DNA of 64,000 nucleotides from Eubacteriaceae bacterium UBA1433 (GCA_002329295.1 DCTT01000018.1:33654-97653), one strand, 5' to 3'. Counted from the stretch's first letter, positions 7,734 through 19,565 are shown. Numbers and translations are program-made. Notes: generated by a model from the sequence alone, not told the origin.

Positions 7734-8927
7734 ATGAACAAAAAGACGATTCGAGACGTGTCCTTTCAAAACAAAACTGCTTTGGTGCGTGTGGATTATA
7801 ATGTGCCGCTGGAAAACGGCGTAATTACCAGCGACAAAAGAATAACAGCAAGTTTGCCGACGATTCAAGCCATTTTAGACGATGGCGGAAAAGTCATTTT
7901 GTGTTCCCACTTGGGGAGGCCGAAAGGAGAGGCTGACCCGCAATTTTCTTTAAAACCCGTGGCAGATAAATTATCTGAATTGCTGAAGCTGCCGGTCGTC
8001 TTTGCCGATGATGACAGGGTAACGGGGCAAAAAGCTGACGAGATTGTAAAGGCATTTAAACAATCCGAAAACAAAGTATTGTTATTGCAAAATACAAGGT
8101 TCAGAGCGGAAGAAACAAAAAATGCCGGTGACTTTGCCAAGGAATTGGCCGCCTATGGAGATGTTTTTGTCAATGATGCCTTTGGTACGGCGCATCGTGC
8201 CCATTCGTCCAATGTAGGTGTATGCGCCTATTTGGAAGGGGTATTGGGATTGTTGATGGAAAAGGAAGTCACAATGCTTTCAAAAGTATTCGACAACCCG
8301 AGGCGACCTTTTGTGGCGGTGTTGGGCGGTGCCAAGGTCAGCGACAAAATCGGCGTCGTGAAAAATTTAATTGAAAAGGTAGATACGATTTTGGTGGGCG
8401 GCGCCATGGCATATACATTTCTTAAGGCACAAGGCTATGCGATGGGTAAGTCTTTAGTCGAAGAAGACAAGGTGGATTTGGCAAGAGAGTTGATGGAAGA
8501 GGCGAAAAAGGCGAATGTGAAATTTTTATTGCCTCTGGATATAAAAACGACCACAGTCTTTGAAGACACAAAAGAATTTGCTTTGCGCAAAGTGGACGGG
8601 TTGAGAGAAAATGAGATGGGCATGGATATCGGCGAAGAGACCATTGCTCTTTTCGCAGAAGAATTGAAAGATGCCAAAACCGTTGTTTGGAACGGCCCGA
8701 TGGGAGTCTTTGAATTTGAGCATTTTGCAGAAGGGACTTTTCAAGTGGCGAGCGCCATTGCCGAAAGCGATGCTTACAGTGTTGTGGGGGGCGGAGATTC
8801 GGCAGCGGCAGTAAAAAAACTGGGATTTGAAAATCGCATTTCGCATATTTCTACCGGGGGAGGTGCCACACTGGAGTTTTTGGAAGGCATTGAACTGCCG
8901 GGAATTGCGGCAATGAGTGAAAAGTAG
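7734..8927 (+). CDS. pgk: Phosphoglycerate kinase
   Basis: Transfers the acyl phosphate of 1,3-bisphosphoglycerate to ADP, giving 3-phosphoglycerate and ATP. With the start at ATG 7734 ([10 protein letters not shown], ribosome site GGAGAAA) it has 397 residues, the normal size; the frame also contains an ATG ten codons earlier inside the intergenic hairpin, which I reject. Motifs seen are [10 protein letters not shown], the substrate-binding [36 protein letters not shown], and the nucleotide loop [11 protein letters not shown]. It is the second gene of the glycolytic operon. Confidence 0.97.
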   Translation: MNKKTIRDVSFQNKTALVRVDYNVPLENGVITSDKRITASLPTIQAILDDGGKVILCSHLGRPKGEADPQFSLKPVADKLSELLKLPVVFADDDRVTGQKADEIVKAFKQSENKVLLLQNTRFRAEETKNAGDFAKELAAYGDVFVNDAFGTAHRAHSSNVGVCAYLEGVLGLLMEKEVTMLSKVFDNPRRPFVAVLGGAKVSDKIGVVKNLIEKVDTILVGGAMAYTFLKAQGYAMGKSLVEEDKVDLARELMEEAKKANVKFLLPLDIKTTTVFEDTKEFALRKVDGLRENEMGMDIGEETIALFAEELKDAKTVVWNGPMGVFEFEHFAEGTFQVASAIAESDAYSVVGGGDSAAAVKKLGFENRISHISTGGGATLEFLEGIELPGIAAMSEK

Positions 8928-8935
8928 GTGTTAAT

Positions 8936-9671
8936 TTGAGAAAGAAAATAATTGCCGGTAACTGGAAAATGAATATGACGGCAAAAGAAGCGGAAAATTT
9001 TTTAAAAAATATCAAAAGTAAAGTTCAAAATGCAAAAGCTGAAGTGGTGTTTTGTGTACCGTATTTGGCTATTGATGCTTCGTTGCGTGCGGTGGCAGGA
9101 ACCGATATTTGTATCGGTGCGCAGAACATGCATTATCTGGACAACGGCGCTTATACGGGAGAGATTTCTGCGCCGATGCTTCAGGAAGCCGGTGTTGACT
9201 ATGTCATTATTGGTCATTCGGAACGGCGAATGTATAACAATGAAACCGATGAGAGTGTCAATAAAAAAATTATCAAAGCCTTAGAAACAGACATCAAGCC
9301 CATCTTTTGCGTAGGAGAAAGCTTGCAGGAGCGAGAAGGAAATACTACGAAAGAAGTCATCGCTTCACAAATCAATAAAGGCCTTACAAATATCGAAAAA
9401 GAAAAGGTTGTCGATGTAACGATTGCTTATGAACCTATTTGGGCGATTGGTACAGGCAAAACAGCAACCGATGAGCAAGCCAATGAAGTTTGCGCCTTTA
9501 TACGAGAGATTTTAAGAGAAAAGTATGACGATGCAGCTGAAAGAATCAGTATTTTATATGGCGGAAGCGTGAACGAAAAAAACATCGGCGGGCTGATGCA
9601 TATGTCGGATATTGACGGCGCGTTGGTAGGGGGAGCGAGTTTGAAGGAGACCTTTGCGGAGATTGTCCATT

Positions 9672-9679
<8 letters not shown>
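8936..9679 (+). CDS. tpiA: Triose-phosphate isomerase
   Basis: Interconverts dihydroxyacetone phosphate and glyceraldehyde 3-phosphate. The 247-residue TIM barrel has the conserved GNWKMN start with catalytic Asn/Lys, the catalytic His in IIGHSERR, the catalytic Glu in AYEPIWAIGTGKTA, and the phosphate-binding YGGSVNEKN. It begins with TTG, 8 bases after the pgk stop, so the two are closely coupled. The stop overlaps the start of gpmI by 8 bases. The family is certain; the TTG start is well placed because MRKKIIAGNWKMN is the usual beginning. Confidence 0.97.
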
Positions 9680-12516
<2,837 letters not shown>

Positions 12517-12541
12517 TTCCATAAAAATGGTTTGACCTGCC

Positions 12542-12569
12542 TTGTTATTTCGGCCGGATATGGTATAAT
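12542..12569 (+). promoter_or_regulatory. Promoter of the second dehydrogenase gene
   Basis: TTGTTA (12542-12547), a 16-base spacer and TATAAT (12564-12569). A stronger-looking TTGACC at 12532 lies 26 bases from the -10, which is too far. Confidence 0.55.
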
Positions 12570-12621
12570 AGTATCATAAATGGTTAGATAAAAAAATCAA
12601 ACAGAAAGTGAGAGGAAGATT

Positions 12622-13620
12622 ATGTCAAAATTGAAAGTTGTTGTGACCTCAAGTTTCGTAGACGATGAATTTATGAAAGTTGCGAATGAAGTATTGGGAG
12701 ACATTGCAGATGTGGTTCTTGATCCGGGCGCGACGGAAGATGAACTCATCGAAAAATGCAAAGACGCTGATGCGGCGTTGGCGATCTATGACCCCTTTAC
12801 AGACAGAGTATTTGCGGCATTACCGAAATTGAAGTTGGTATCCGTTATTTCTATCGGCTATAACTTCATTGATGCGGAAGCGGCGAAAAAATACGGAGTC
12901 GCTGTATGCAATAACCCGACCTATTGCGTAAACGAAGTGGCAGACCACACAGCAGCGCTGATGTTGGCGTTGAACAGAAGACTGTTGAACTACAATACAG
13001 CTGTTAAAGTAAATCATATCTGGAAAGCAACGGCGGAAAAGGGCAATATCAAGCGCATGAATACACAAACAGTAGGTTTGGTAGGCTTCGGAAATATTGC
13101 GCGTCGTGTAGCAACCCGTATGCAAGCATGCGGCTGTAAAGTTATTGCTTTTGACCCCTATGTCAAACAAGAATTCGCTGATCAGTTCAATGTACAGTTG
13201 GTAACATTGGATGAGATTTATGAACAGTCCGATATGATTTCCTTGCATGCATTGCTGAACAAAGAAACAGAAAAAATGATTAATAAAGAAGCTTTCGAAA
13301 AAATGGCAGCGAAAAAACCCTATCTCGTAAACTGCGGCAGAGGCGGCTTGATTGATGAAGACGCATTGTTAGAAGCATTGCAGACAGGCAAACTTATGGG
13401 AGCGGGTCTTGATGTCTTTGTATCAGAAACCCCTGATTTAGCAGCTTCGCCTTTCACAAAACTGGGAGATAATGTGATTATCACACCTCACGCAGCATTC
13501 TTCTCCGATCATGCATCCTATGAACAAAAATTGTTTGCTTGCCAGAACCTGAGAAACTTCTTCACAGGCAACGGCGACAAAGTACCCGTGGTCAACGGCA
13601 TTCGCACACCGCGTGCATAA
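12622..13620 (+). CDS. D-2-hydroxyacid dehydrogenase (tandem copy 1)
   Basis: A 332-residue NAD-dependent D-2-hydroxyacid dehydrogenase. It carries GFGNIARRVATRM as nucleotide-binding loop, the catalytic Arg in NCGRGGLIDE, the Glu in VSETPD and the His in TPHAAFFS. It is followed about 200 bases later by a close paralogue of identical length; the central 440 bases of the two genes are almost identical while the ends have diverged. A strong hairpin separates them, so they are expressed separately. The substrate is not determinable; placement between the glycolytic operon and a CoA-transferase suggests a fermentative 2-oxoacid reduction, which is inference. Confidence 0.87.
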   Translation: MSKLKVVVTSSFVDDEFMKVANEVLGDIADVVLDPGATEDELIEKCKDADAALAIYDPFTDRVFAALPKLKLVSVISIGYNFIDAEAAKKYGVAVCNNPTYCVNEVADHTAALMLALNRRLLNYNTAVKVNHIWKATAEKGNIKRMNTQTVGLVGFGNIARRVATRMQACGCKVIAFDPYVKQEFADQFNVQLVTLDEIYEQSDMISLHALLNKETEKMINKEAFEKMAAKKPYLVNCGRGGLIDEDALLEALQTGKLMGAGLDVFVSETPDLAASPFTKLGDNVIITPHAAFFSDHASYEQKLFACQNLRNFFTGNGDKVPVVNGIRTPRA

Positions 13621-13642
13621 TTCTTTGAAACAAGAATTTATC

Positions 13643-13675
13643 AAGAAAGGGCAAATTTTGCCCTTTCTTACTTTT
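13643..13675 (+). terminator. Terminator of dehydrogenase copy 1
   Basis: AAGAAAGGGC (13643-13652) pairs with GCCCTTTCTT (13660-13669), followed by a short T-rich tail. Confidence 0.7.
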
Positions 13676-13748
13676 GGGTAAGATGAATGTATTGCTTTTT
13701 TACAAAAGAGGATATATCGCATGAAGCAGTAGAGGGAAAAAATTCGGC

Positions 13749-13777
13749 TTGTAAGTAAACGGCATTTCCTTTATAAT
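13749..13777 (+). promoter_or_regulatory. Promoter of dehydrogenase copy 2
   Basis: TTGTAA (13749-13754), a 17-base spacer and a perfect TATAAT (13772-13777), 46 bases before the start codon. Confidence 0.7.
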
Positions 13778-13822
13778 AATAGTATACTAAATTGATGAAA
13801 AAAGTATAGGAAAGGAGAGTGG

Positions 13823-14821
13823 ATGATCATGTATAAAGTGATTGTTACTACGGACTATGCAGACGATCAATTAATGAACTTAGCAAAAGAGATGCTGAAA
13901 GGAAAAGCGGAAATAGAGCTGATTGCTTGTCCGACAGAGGAGGACTTGATCGAAAAATGTCAAGATGCCGATGCAACCCTGAGCGGATATGAGCCTTTTA
14001 CAGACAAAGTGTTTGCCGCATTGCCAAAATTGAAATTGGTGTCGATTTTGTCAATCGGCTATAACTTTGCAGATGTGGACGCTGCAAAGAAGTATGGCGT
14101 TGCCGTATGCAATAATCCCACGTATTGCGTAAACGAAGTGGCGGATCATACGATGGCATTGTTATTGACATTAAACAGAAGGTTATTTAATTATAATGCG
14201 GCAATCAAAAAGGAGCATATCTGGAGTGCCAGAATGGAAAAAGGCAATATCAAGCGTATGAATACACAAACAGTAGGTTTGGTAGGCTTTGGAAATATTG
14301 CGCGCCGTGTAGCAGCCCGTATGCAAGCATGCGGCTGTAAAGTCATTGCTTATGACCCCTATGTTAAACAAGAATTCGCTGATCAATTCAATGTGCAGTT
14401 GGTAACACTGGATGAGATTTATGAACAGTCCGATATGATTTCTTTGCATGCATTGCTGAACAAGGAAACGGAAAAGTTGGTAAACAGAGAAGCTTTCGAA
14501 AAAATGGCGGCGAAAAAGCCTTATCTCGTAAACTGCGGCAGAGGCGGCTTGATTGATGAAGAAGCATTGTTAGAAGCATTGCAGACAGGCAAACTTATGG
14601 GAGCGGGTCTTGATGTCTTTGTATCAGAAACCCCTGACTTAGCAGCTTCGCCTTTCACAAAACTGGGAGATAATGTGATCCTAACGCCCCATGCAGCGTT
14701 TTTCTCCGATGATGCTGCGTATGAACAAAAGGTCTTGGCGGTACAACATATTATAGATTTCTTTGAGGGAAGAGGAGACAAGGTGCCGGTATTAAACGGT
14801 ATTCGCTCACCCAAAGCATAA
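13823..14821 (+). CDS. D-2-hydroxyacid dehydrogenase (tandem copy 2)
   Basis: A paralogue of the preceding gene, also 332 residues, with the same catalytic Arg (NCGRGGLIDE), Glu (VSETPD) and His (TPHAAFFS). The start may be ATG 13823 or ATG 13829; GGAG lies 5 and 11 bases upstream respectively. It has its own promoter, and the CoA-transferase gene starts 56 bases after its stop with no clear terminator between, so the two are probably co-transcribed. That pairing would suit a pathway that reduces a 2-oxoacid to a 2-hydroxyacid and then activates it as a CoA thioester; this is inference. Confidence 0.87.
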   Translation: MIMYKVIVTTDYADDQLMNLAKEMLKGKAEIELIACPTEEDLIEKCQDADATLSGYEPFTDKVFAALPKLKLVSILSIGYNFADVDAAKKYGVAVCNNPTYCVNEVADHTMALLLTLNRRLFNYNAAIKKEHIWSARMEKGNIKRMNTQTVGLVGFGNIARRVAARMQACGCKVIAYDPYVKQEFADQFNVQLVTLDEIYEQSDMISLHALLNKETEKLVNREAFEKMAAKKPYLVNCGRGGLIDEEALLEALQTGKLMGAGLDVFVSETPDLAASPFTKLGDNVILTPHAAFFSDDAAYEQKVLAVQHIIDFFEGRGDKVPVLNGIRSPKA

Positions 14822-14877
14822 TCAAAAAACAAGGTGGCGTCAACAAGCTACTTGTAATATAAACGATGAGGTGAAAA

Positions 14878-16185
14878 ATGAGTTTTAAACAAGAGTATGA
14901 AAGCAAAAAAATGACATTTGAAGAAGCTGTCAAATTAGTGAAAGACGGCGACAGAATATTTATTAACGGCGGCGGGTCTCTTTCCGTGCCGCTTGCAGAA
15001 GCGCTGTATGAACGAAAAGACGAATTGAATGAAGTGTATATTCTAAGCTCTTTGATGAGCAAAAATCTGAGAATATACGGCATGGATTGTGAAGGCAAGT
15101 TTCATATTACATCGTCCTTTTTGGGCAGTACGGACAGAGCAGCGATGAAACAAGGCAGAACCATTGACAACATGAGTTATCAATTGCGAAACAATCTTTT
15201 TGTTTTGAGAGATGTTTTTCAAACAAACGTGTGTTTTATTCTTGCACGACCTATGGATGATGAAGGTTATTTTAACTTAAGCCTTTCTCCCAGTGATTTT
15301 GATTCATTGGTGCATGTAGCCGATACGGTGATTGTGCATGTAAATGATCAATTGCCGCATATTTGTACGGATGAAAACAAAATACATATTTCGAAAGTGC
15401 ATGCCGTTTGTGAACAGAGTGAACCGCCTGTAACATTGCCATCCGGTGAACCTTCTGACCTTGACAAGCAAGTGGCTTCGCATATTGTTGAGCGCATTCC
15501 CAATGGTGCATGCTTGCAAATCGGAATCGGCGGTATTGCCAATGCAGTGGGCTTTAGTTTGATTAACCATAAAGATTTGGGAATCTACACGGAAATGTAT
15601 ACAGAAAGCATGTATTATCTGCAGAAAAATGGCGCCGTGAATAACAGCAAAAAACCTATCCACACAGGGGTATCGGTTTTAGGCTTTGCGTTAGGCAGCC
15701 AGGATATGTATGATTTTATTCATGAAAATCCGAAAGTGTTTTCCAGGCCGTTAGGATACACCAACGATCCCTATCTTGTTGCAAAGCATGATAACTTCGT
15801 TTCGGTAAACGCTTGTCTCAGTGTGGATATTACCGGACAAGTGGCATCGGAAGCATTAGGCAAAACACAATTTTCCGGAACCGGAGGACAAGTTGATTTT
15901 GTGCGTGGTGCGCAGATGTCTAAGGGCGGAAAGTCTTTTATCGCCACTCATTCGGTAAACGTAAAAAAAGACGGAACGAGAAATTCGAAAATTGTTATGA
16001 GCCATCCTGAAGGAGGCATTATCACCACAGGCAGAACCGATGTGCAATATATTGTTACAGAATACGGTGTTGCTGATTTGCAAAACAAGTCGAGAATGCA
16101 GAGGGCAAAAGCGCTTATTGCCATTGCACATCCCGACTACAGAGACGAGTTGACATTTCAAGCAAAAAAAGAAGGATATCTGTAA
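14878..16185 (+). CDS. Acetyl-CoA hydrolase/transferase family CoA-transferase
   Basis: A 435-residue class I CoA-transferase of the Cat1/Cat2/butyryl-CoA:acetate type. It moves CoA between acetate and another acid through a glutamyl-CoA thioester. IYTEMYTESM contains the expected catalytic Glu position, and GTGGQVDFVRGA matches the family CoA-site motif; QIGIGGIANAVG and TEYGVADL are further family segments. The ribosome site is GATGAGGTG just before the ATG. Preferred acids in this family include 4-hydroxybutyrate, butyrate, propionate and succinate, and sequence alone does not choose. It follows a D-2-hydroxyacid dehydrogenase gene and is closed by a strong terminator. Confidence 0.87.
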   Translation: MSFKQEYESKKMTFEEAVKLVKDGDRIFINGGGSLSVPLAEALYERKDELNEVYILSSLMSKNLRIYGMDCEGKFHITSSFLGSTDRAAMKQGRTIDNMSYQLRNNLFVLRDVFQTNVCFILARPMDDEGYFNLSLSPSDFDSLVHVADTVIVHVNDQLPHICTDENKIHISKVHAVCEQSEPPVTLPSGEPSDLDKQVASHIVERIPNGACLQIGIGGIANAVGFSLINHKDLGIYTEMYTESMYYLQKNGAVNNSKKPIHTGVSVLGFALGSQDMYDFIHENPKVFSRPLGYTNDPYLVAKHDNFVSVNACLSVDITGQVASEALGKTQFSGTGGQVDFVRGAQMSKGGKSFIATHSVNVKKDGTRNSKIVMSHPEGGIITTGRTDVQYIVTEYGVADLQNKSRMQRAKALIAIAHPDYRDELTFQAKKEGYL

Positions 16186-16194
16186 ACACAAAAC

Positions 16195-16228
16195 AAAAAA
16201 GCATGCAACTCAGTTGCATGCTTTTTTT
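16195..16228 (+). terminator. Terminator of the CoA-transferase gene
   Basis: GCATGCAACT and AGTTGCATGC form a perfect 10-base stem around a C (16201-16221), flanked by A6 and T7, so it may work in both directions. Confidence 0.85.
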
Positions 16229-16253
16229 AATAACAATTTCCATACAAAAAAAC

Positions 16254-16283
16254 TTGCGCTTTTCTTGTCAAATGTAGTATAAT
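16254..16283 (+). promoter_or_regulatory. Promoter of a 59-residue protein gene
   Basis: TTGCGC (16254-16259), an 18-base spacer and a perfect TATAAT (16278-16283), 31 bases before the ATG at 16315. Confidence 0.6.
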
Positions 16284-16314
16284 AAAAAAACGTTAATGAA
16301 AGGGGGGTGGCATA

Positions 16315-16494
16315 ATGGATGCGACAACATTGATTTCTGCAAAAAAAGAATTGAGAAAGCTCCAGAAAACACTGGGTGCTGAGTTGGCGAAGGGAAAATA
16401 CAAAGATACACGAAAAATTATAGAGCTGAAAAATGATATTCGGGCAAAAAAAATCAAAATCGGCGACATCACACGAGAAATGATTGCTCAATAA
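16315..16494 (+). CDS. Small lysine-rich helical protein, 59 residues
   Basis: A short gene with a very strong ribosome site (AGGGGGGTGG, 16301-16310), its own promoter and its own terminator. The product starts MDATTLISAKKELRKLQ, is rich in Lys/Arg and Leu/Ile with no Pro, and has the heptad-like spacing of a single long helix or helical hairpin. Length and composition recall small ribosomal or nucleic-acid-binding proteins such as L29, but I see no diagnostic motif and do not assign it. The expression signals make it likely to be real. Confidence 0.65.
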   Translation: MDATTLISAKKELRKLQKTLGAELAKGKYKDTRKIIELKNDIRAKKIKIGDITREMIAQ

Positions 16495-16500
16495 AACAAA

Positions 16501-16523
16501 AACAGGAGGTATCCTGTTTTTTT
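16501..16523 (+). terminator. Terminator after the 59-residue gene
   Basis: AACAGGA (16501-16507), loop GGTA, TCCTGTT (16512-16518), then a T run to 16523. Confidence 0.75.
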
Positions 16524-16545
16524 ATAGATTCAGAGGAATAACAGA

Positions 16546-16860
16546 ATGGAAAAAGTGTTCGGGATTTTATTGCTGGCCATATTCATTATAGCGGTAGGTA
16601 CTTTTACATGTGTCTATTGTGTTTCAATAAACGGGAATATTGATAAAATGTTGAAACGAAAAGGATACAGCGGATATAAAGAATATCGTAAAATGATGAC
16701 TGCCAAAGTATCAAGGCGCAAAAGAAATCAAATAAGGCAATTGGAACAACCTGTTTCGTTGCCGAAAAAAACAAATTACACACGAAAAATGGCAAAACGT
16801 CAACAGAAAAAACAAGTAGATGCCTTTTATCAACATAACGTTGATCAATCCAAGAGGTAA
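16546..16860 (+). CDS. Small membrane-anchored basic protein
   Basis: A 104-residue protein I do not recognise. Residues about 5-26 form one membrane helix (ILLLAIFIIAVGTFTCVYCV), followed by a strongly basic tail rich in Lys, Arg and Gln that should lie in the cytoplasm. The ATG has GAGGAAT upstream. The stop is 4 bases before the DUF1232 gene, so the two are almost certainly co-transcribed. A basic tail on a membrane anchor could bind RNA, DNA or acidic lipid; nothing in the sequence decides this. Confidence 0.65.
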   Translation: MEKVFGILLLAIFIIAVGTFTCVYCVSINGNIDKMLKRKGYSGYKEYRKMMTAKVSRRKRNQIRQLEQPVSLPKKTNYTRKMAKRQQKKQVDAFYQHNVDQSKR

Positions 16861-16864
16861 AAAA

Positions 16865-17167
16865 ATGAAAATTTTTGAAATGATTAGAAACCTTCGGTAT
16901 ATCAAACAATTGTTCCGAGATAAACATGTACCGATGTGGCAAAAGATTCTTCTTGTTTTCGGGTTTATTTATATTTTATCGCCGATTGATTTGATTCCGG
17001 CGCCGGCGTTGGGTTTTGCTGTGATTGATGACATTGCCGTATTTTTATTTGCGGTGTATTCTCTGCGGGAAAACCTGGCAAGGTATAAAGAAAAAGATGA
17101 GAACGGTAACATACATGAAAATGCCGATTATAGCATCGTTGATGATAAAGATGAACTTCCCAAATAG
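16865..17167 (+). CDS. DUF1232 (YkvA-family) membrane protein
   Basis: A 100-residue protein with the DUF1232 signature: VPMWQKILLVFGFIYILSPIDLIPA, where the SPIDLIP turn sits between two hydrophobic segments, then a FAVIDDIAVFLFAVYSL helix. The acidic, charged C-terminal tail is outside the domain. The start at ATG 16865 follows GAGGTAAAAAA and lies 4 bases after the upstream stop; the frame is open further upstream but inside the preceding gene. The function of the family is not established. Confidence 0.85.
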   Translation: MKIFEMIRNLRYIKQLFRDKHVPMWQKILLVFGFIYILSPIDLIPAPALGFAVIDDIAVFLFAVYSLRENLARYKEKDENGNIHENADYSIVDDKDELPK

Positions 17168-17265
17168 AGTTGTTTATGTTAAAATGAGTGAGATTTTATA
17201 AGAATGTTAATCTTTTTATAAAGGGAAAAATAAGTTTGGTTGCAGACGGGAGTAGACAGTTAAGT

Positions 17266-18354
17266 ATGCAAAAAAAAACGTATAATTATTCGGCGGGACC
17301 TGCCGTGTTGCCGGAAGAAGTTTTAAAGGAAATCCAAACAGAGATATTCGATTATCAGAATACGGGCATGTCTGTTATGGAGATCAGCCATCGTGGCAAG
17401 GTCTGTATTGCGCTTTTTGATGAAACGGAAGCATTGTTGCGAAAATTGATGGATGTTTCCGAACATTATTCGGTTTTGTTTATGCAGGGCGGTGCTCGAC
17501 TGCAGTTTGCCGCCGTGCCCCTGAATTTGTTTACAAAAAACAAAAAAGCGGACTATATTCATACCGGGAGCTGGACAAAATATGCCATTGCAGAGGCCGA
17601 TAAAATCGGAGAGGCTGTGGTGGTAGCCAGCGGAGAGAATGATCACTTTCGAAAAATTCCTGATTTGAGCAAACTCAAAGCGTCTGCGGATGCAGACTAT
17701 TTATATCTTTGTACCAATAATACTATCGAAGGAACAACGATTCGACCCGAGGCTATGCCCGTCAGTGTACTTCCGATAGTAGCGGACATGTCCTCTAATA
17801 TTCTCAGTGAAGAATACGATATAGAGCAATTTGGACTGATATTTGCCGGAGCGCAAAAAAATATGGGTATCGCAGGTGTAACGATAGTGATTGTGCGCAA
17901 TGATTTATTGGAGCGAAGCTCCAAAAATAATGCCGATATGATAAATTATCAGTTAATGCAATCAAAACAATCGATGTTGAATACGCCCCCTGTTTTCGCA
18001 GTATATGTATTGAACAAAGTATTGAAATGGGTGGAAAAAAAAGGCGGCGTGCGTCAAATGGCGGTACAGAACAAAGAAAAGGCGTCAATGCTTTATGATT
18101 TTATCGATAACAGCAATCTTTACAAAAACAGCATTGATGTCGATAGCCGTTCATTAATGAATGTAATCTTTAATCTGCCTACGGCAGAAGAAGATGCGCA
18201 ATTTGCCAAGGAAGCGGAAAAAAACGGATTGATGTTTTTAAAAGGTCATCGGGATGTAGGCGGAATTCGAGCAAGTATTTACAATGCTGCGCCTCCTGAA
18301 CAAGTGCAAGCGCTTATTGAATTTATGAAAAAATATGAGACAGGCAGGTACTAA
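17266..18354 (+). CDS. serC: Phosphoserine aminotransferase
   Basis: A PLP enzyme that transaminates 3-phosphohydroxypyruvate with glutamate to O-phosphoserine, the second step of serine synthesis. From ATG 17266 it has 362 residues, beginning MQKKTYNYSAGPAVLP as usual for the family; 26 extra upstream codons in frame are not supported by homology. MEISHRGK and FMQGGARLQFAAVP are family motifs; AGAQKNMGIAG carries the PLP-binding Lys, and GHRDVGGIRASIYNA is the C-terminal signature. It lies 3 bases ahead of serA, forming a serine-synthesis pair that draws 3-phosphoglycerate from the glycolytic operon upstream. Confidence 0.95.
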   Translation: MQKKTYNYSAGPAVLPEEVLKEIQTEIFDYQNTGMSVMEISHRGKVCIALFDETEALLRKLMDVSEHYSVLFMQGGARLQFAAVPLNLFTKNKKADYIHTGSWTKYAIAEADKIGEAVVVASGENDHFRKIPDLSKLKASADADYLYLCTNNTIEGTTIRPEAMPVSVLPIVADMSSNILSEEYDIEQFGLIFAGAQKNMGIAGVTIVIVRNDLLERSSKNNADMINYQLMQSKQSMLNTPPVFAVYVLNKVLKWVEKKGGVRQMAVQNKEKASMLYDFIDNSNLYKNSIDVDSRSLMNVIFNLPTAEEDAQFAKEAEKNGLMFLKGHRDVGGIRASIYNAAPPEQVQALIEFMKKYETGRY

Positions 18355-18357
18355 TTT

Positions 18358-19536
18358 ATGTATAGAGTGGCATACTTTAATCATATTACTCCACAGGCAT
18401 TGTCATTGATTGATAAAGAACTTTATGAAATAGTGGAAAATGATGCAGAATATGATGCGCTATTGCTGCGCAGCAAGGAAATCAGTATCGCTGATGTTTC
18501 TAAAGATGTTCTTTATATCGGCAGGGCAGGTGTAGGCGTGAATAACATTGATGTTCCCGCTTTTACTGAAAAGGGTGTGGTAGTAGCCAATGCACCGGGC
18601 GCCAATGCCAATGCAGTGAAAGAGTTGGTGATTTTGGGCATGTTGTTGGCATCTCGAGATGTTATTGGCGGTATGCGATGGCTTTACGGACAGCGAAATG
18701 CCAGTTGCGATATTGAGCGTGCCGTTGAAGATAACAAAAATCGATTTATCGGACCGGAAATTGCCGGAAAGACCCTTGGTGTGGTAGGGTTGGGCGCCAT
18801 AGGCGTTTTAGTGGCCAATGCCATGATTGCACTGGATGTTAATGTATACGGGTATGATCCGTTTATTTCGGTCAAATCTGCTTGGGGACTTTCGCCGAAA
18901 GTGCGGCGTGCTGTGTCGTTGGAAGAATTGTTTACCGAGTGTGACTATGTAACGTTGCATTTGCCGTTAATGGAAAAAACAAAACATTACGTAAATGCAA
19001 AGCAATTTAAAAAAGCAAAAAAAGGATTGCGTCTTTTGAATTTTGCCCGTGGCGGGCTGGTAAATAACGAAGATTTGATTGAATATCTGGAAAACGGAAC
19101 TATTGCTCGCTATGTTACGGATTTTCCCAGCAGAGAAATCATGAAACAGCCTAAAGTACTCAGTATTCCGCATTTAGGCGCATGCACGCCTGAAAGCGAG
19201 ATTAATTGTGCTAAAATGGTTGTGCAACAAATGAAAGAATATTTGGAAAGCGGCAATATTATTAATTCGGTGAACTTTCCTGAGACGTTTATCGGGCCGT
19301 TGAAATCTAAAAATCGTATTATGATTCACAACAAAAATATTCCAAACATGATCGGACAAATTACACAGATATTGTCCGCTGAAGGCATTAATATTACCAA
19401 TATGGTCAACAATTCAAAGGGAGAGTGGGCTTATACGGTTATTGATGTAGAAAGCGATGTTCACAAGCCGCTTATCGAAAAATTAGAAAATATCGTTGGT
19501 ATTGTGCGTGTGCGCATATTGACGCATGAGGAATAA
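18358..19536 (+). CDS. serA: D-3-phosphoglycerate dehydrogenase with C-terminal ACT domain
   Basis: Oxidises 3-phosphoglycerate to 3-phosphohydroxypyruvate, the first step of serine synthesis. The 392 residues comprise the substrate domain with IGRAGVGVNNIDV, the NAD domain with GLGAIGVLVANAM, catalytic Arg in NFARGGLVNNED and His in IPHLGACTPE, then a C-terminal ACT domain (about residues 320-392, starting RIMIHNKNIPNMIGQIT) that in relatives binds serine for feedback inhibition. It follows serC by 3 bases. No serB phosphatase gene is in the window. It is only distantly related to the three 2-hydroxyacid dehydrogenases nearby. Confidence 0.93.
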   Translation: MYRVAYFNHITPQALSLIDKELYEIVENDAEYDALLLRSKEISIADVSKDVLYIGRAGVGVNNIDVPAFTEKGVVVANAPGANANAVKELVILGMLLASRDVIGGMRWLYGQRNASCDIERAVEDNKNRFIGPEIAGKTLGVVGLGAIGVLVANAMIALDVNVYGYDPFISVKSAWGLSPKVRRAVSLEELFTECDYVTLHLPLMEKTKHYVNAKQFKKAKKGLRLLNFARGGLVNNEDLIEYLENGTIARYVTDFPSREIMKQPKVLSIPHLGACTPESEINCAKMVVQQMKEYLESGNIINSVNFPETFIGPLKSKNRIMIHNKNIPNMIGQITQILSAEGINITNMVNNSKGEWAYTVIDVESDVHKPLIEKLENIVGIVRVRILTHEE

Positions 19537-19565
19537 GAGAAAACAAGATATTTTTTAAAAATAAA

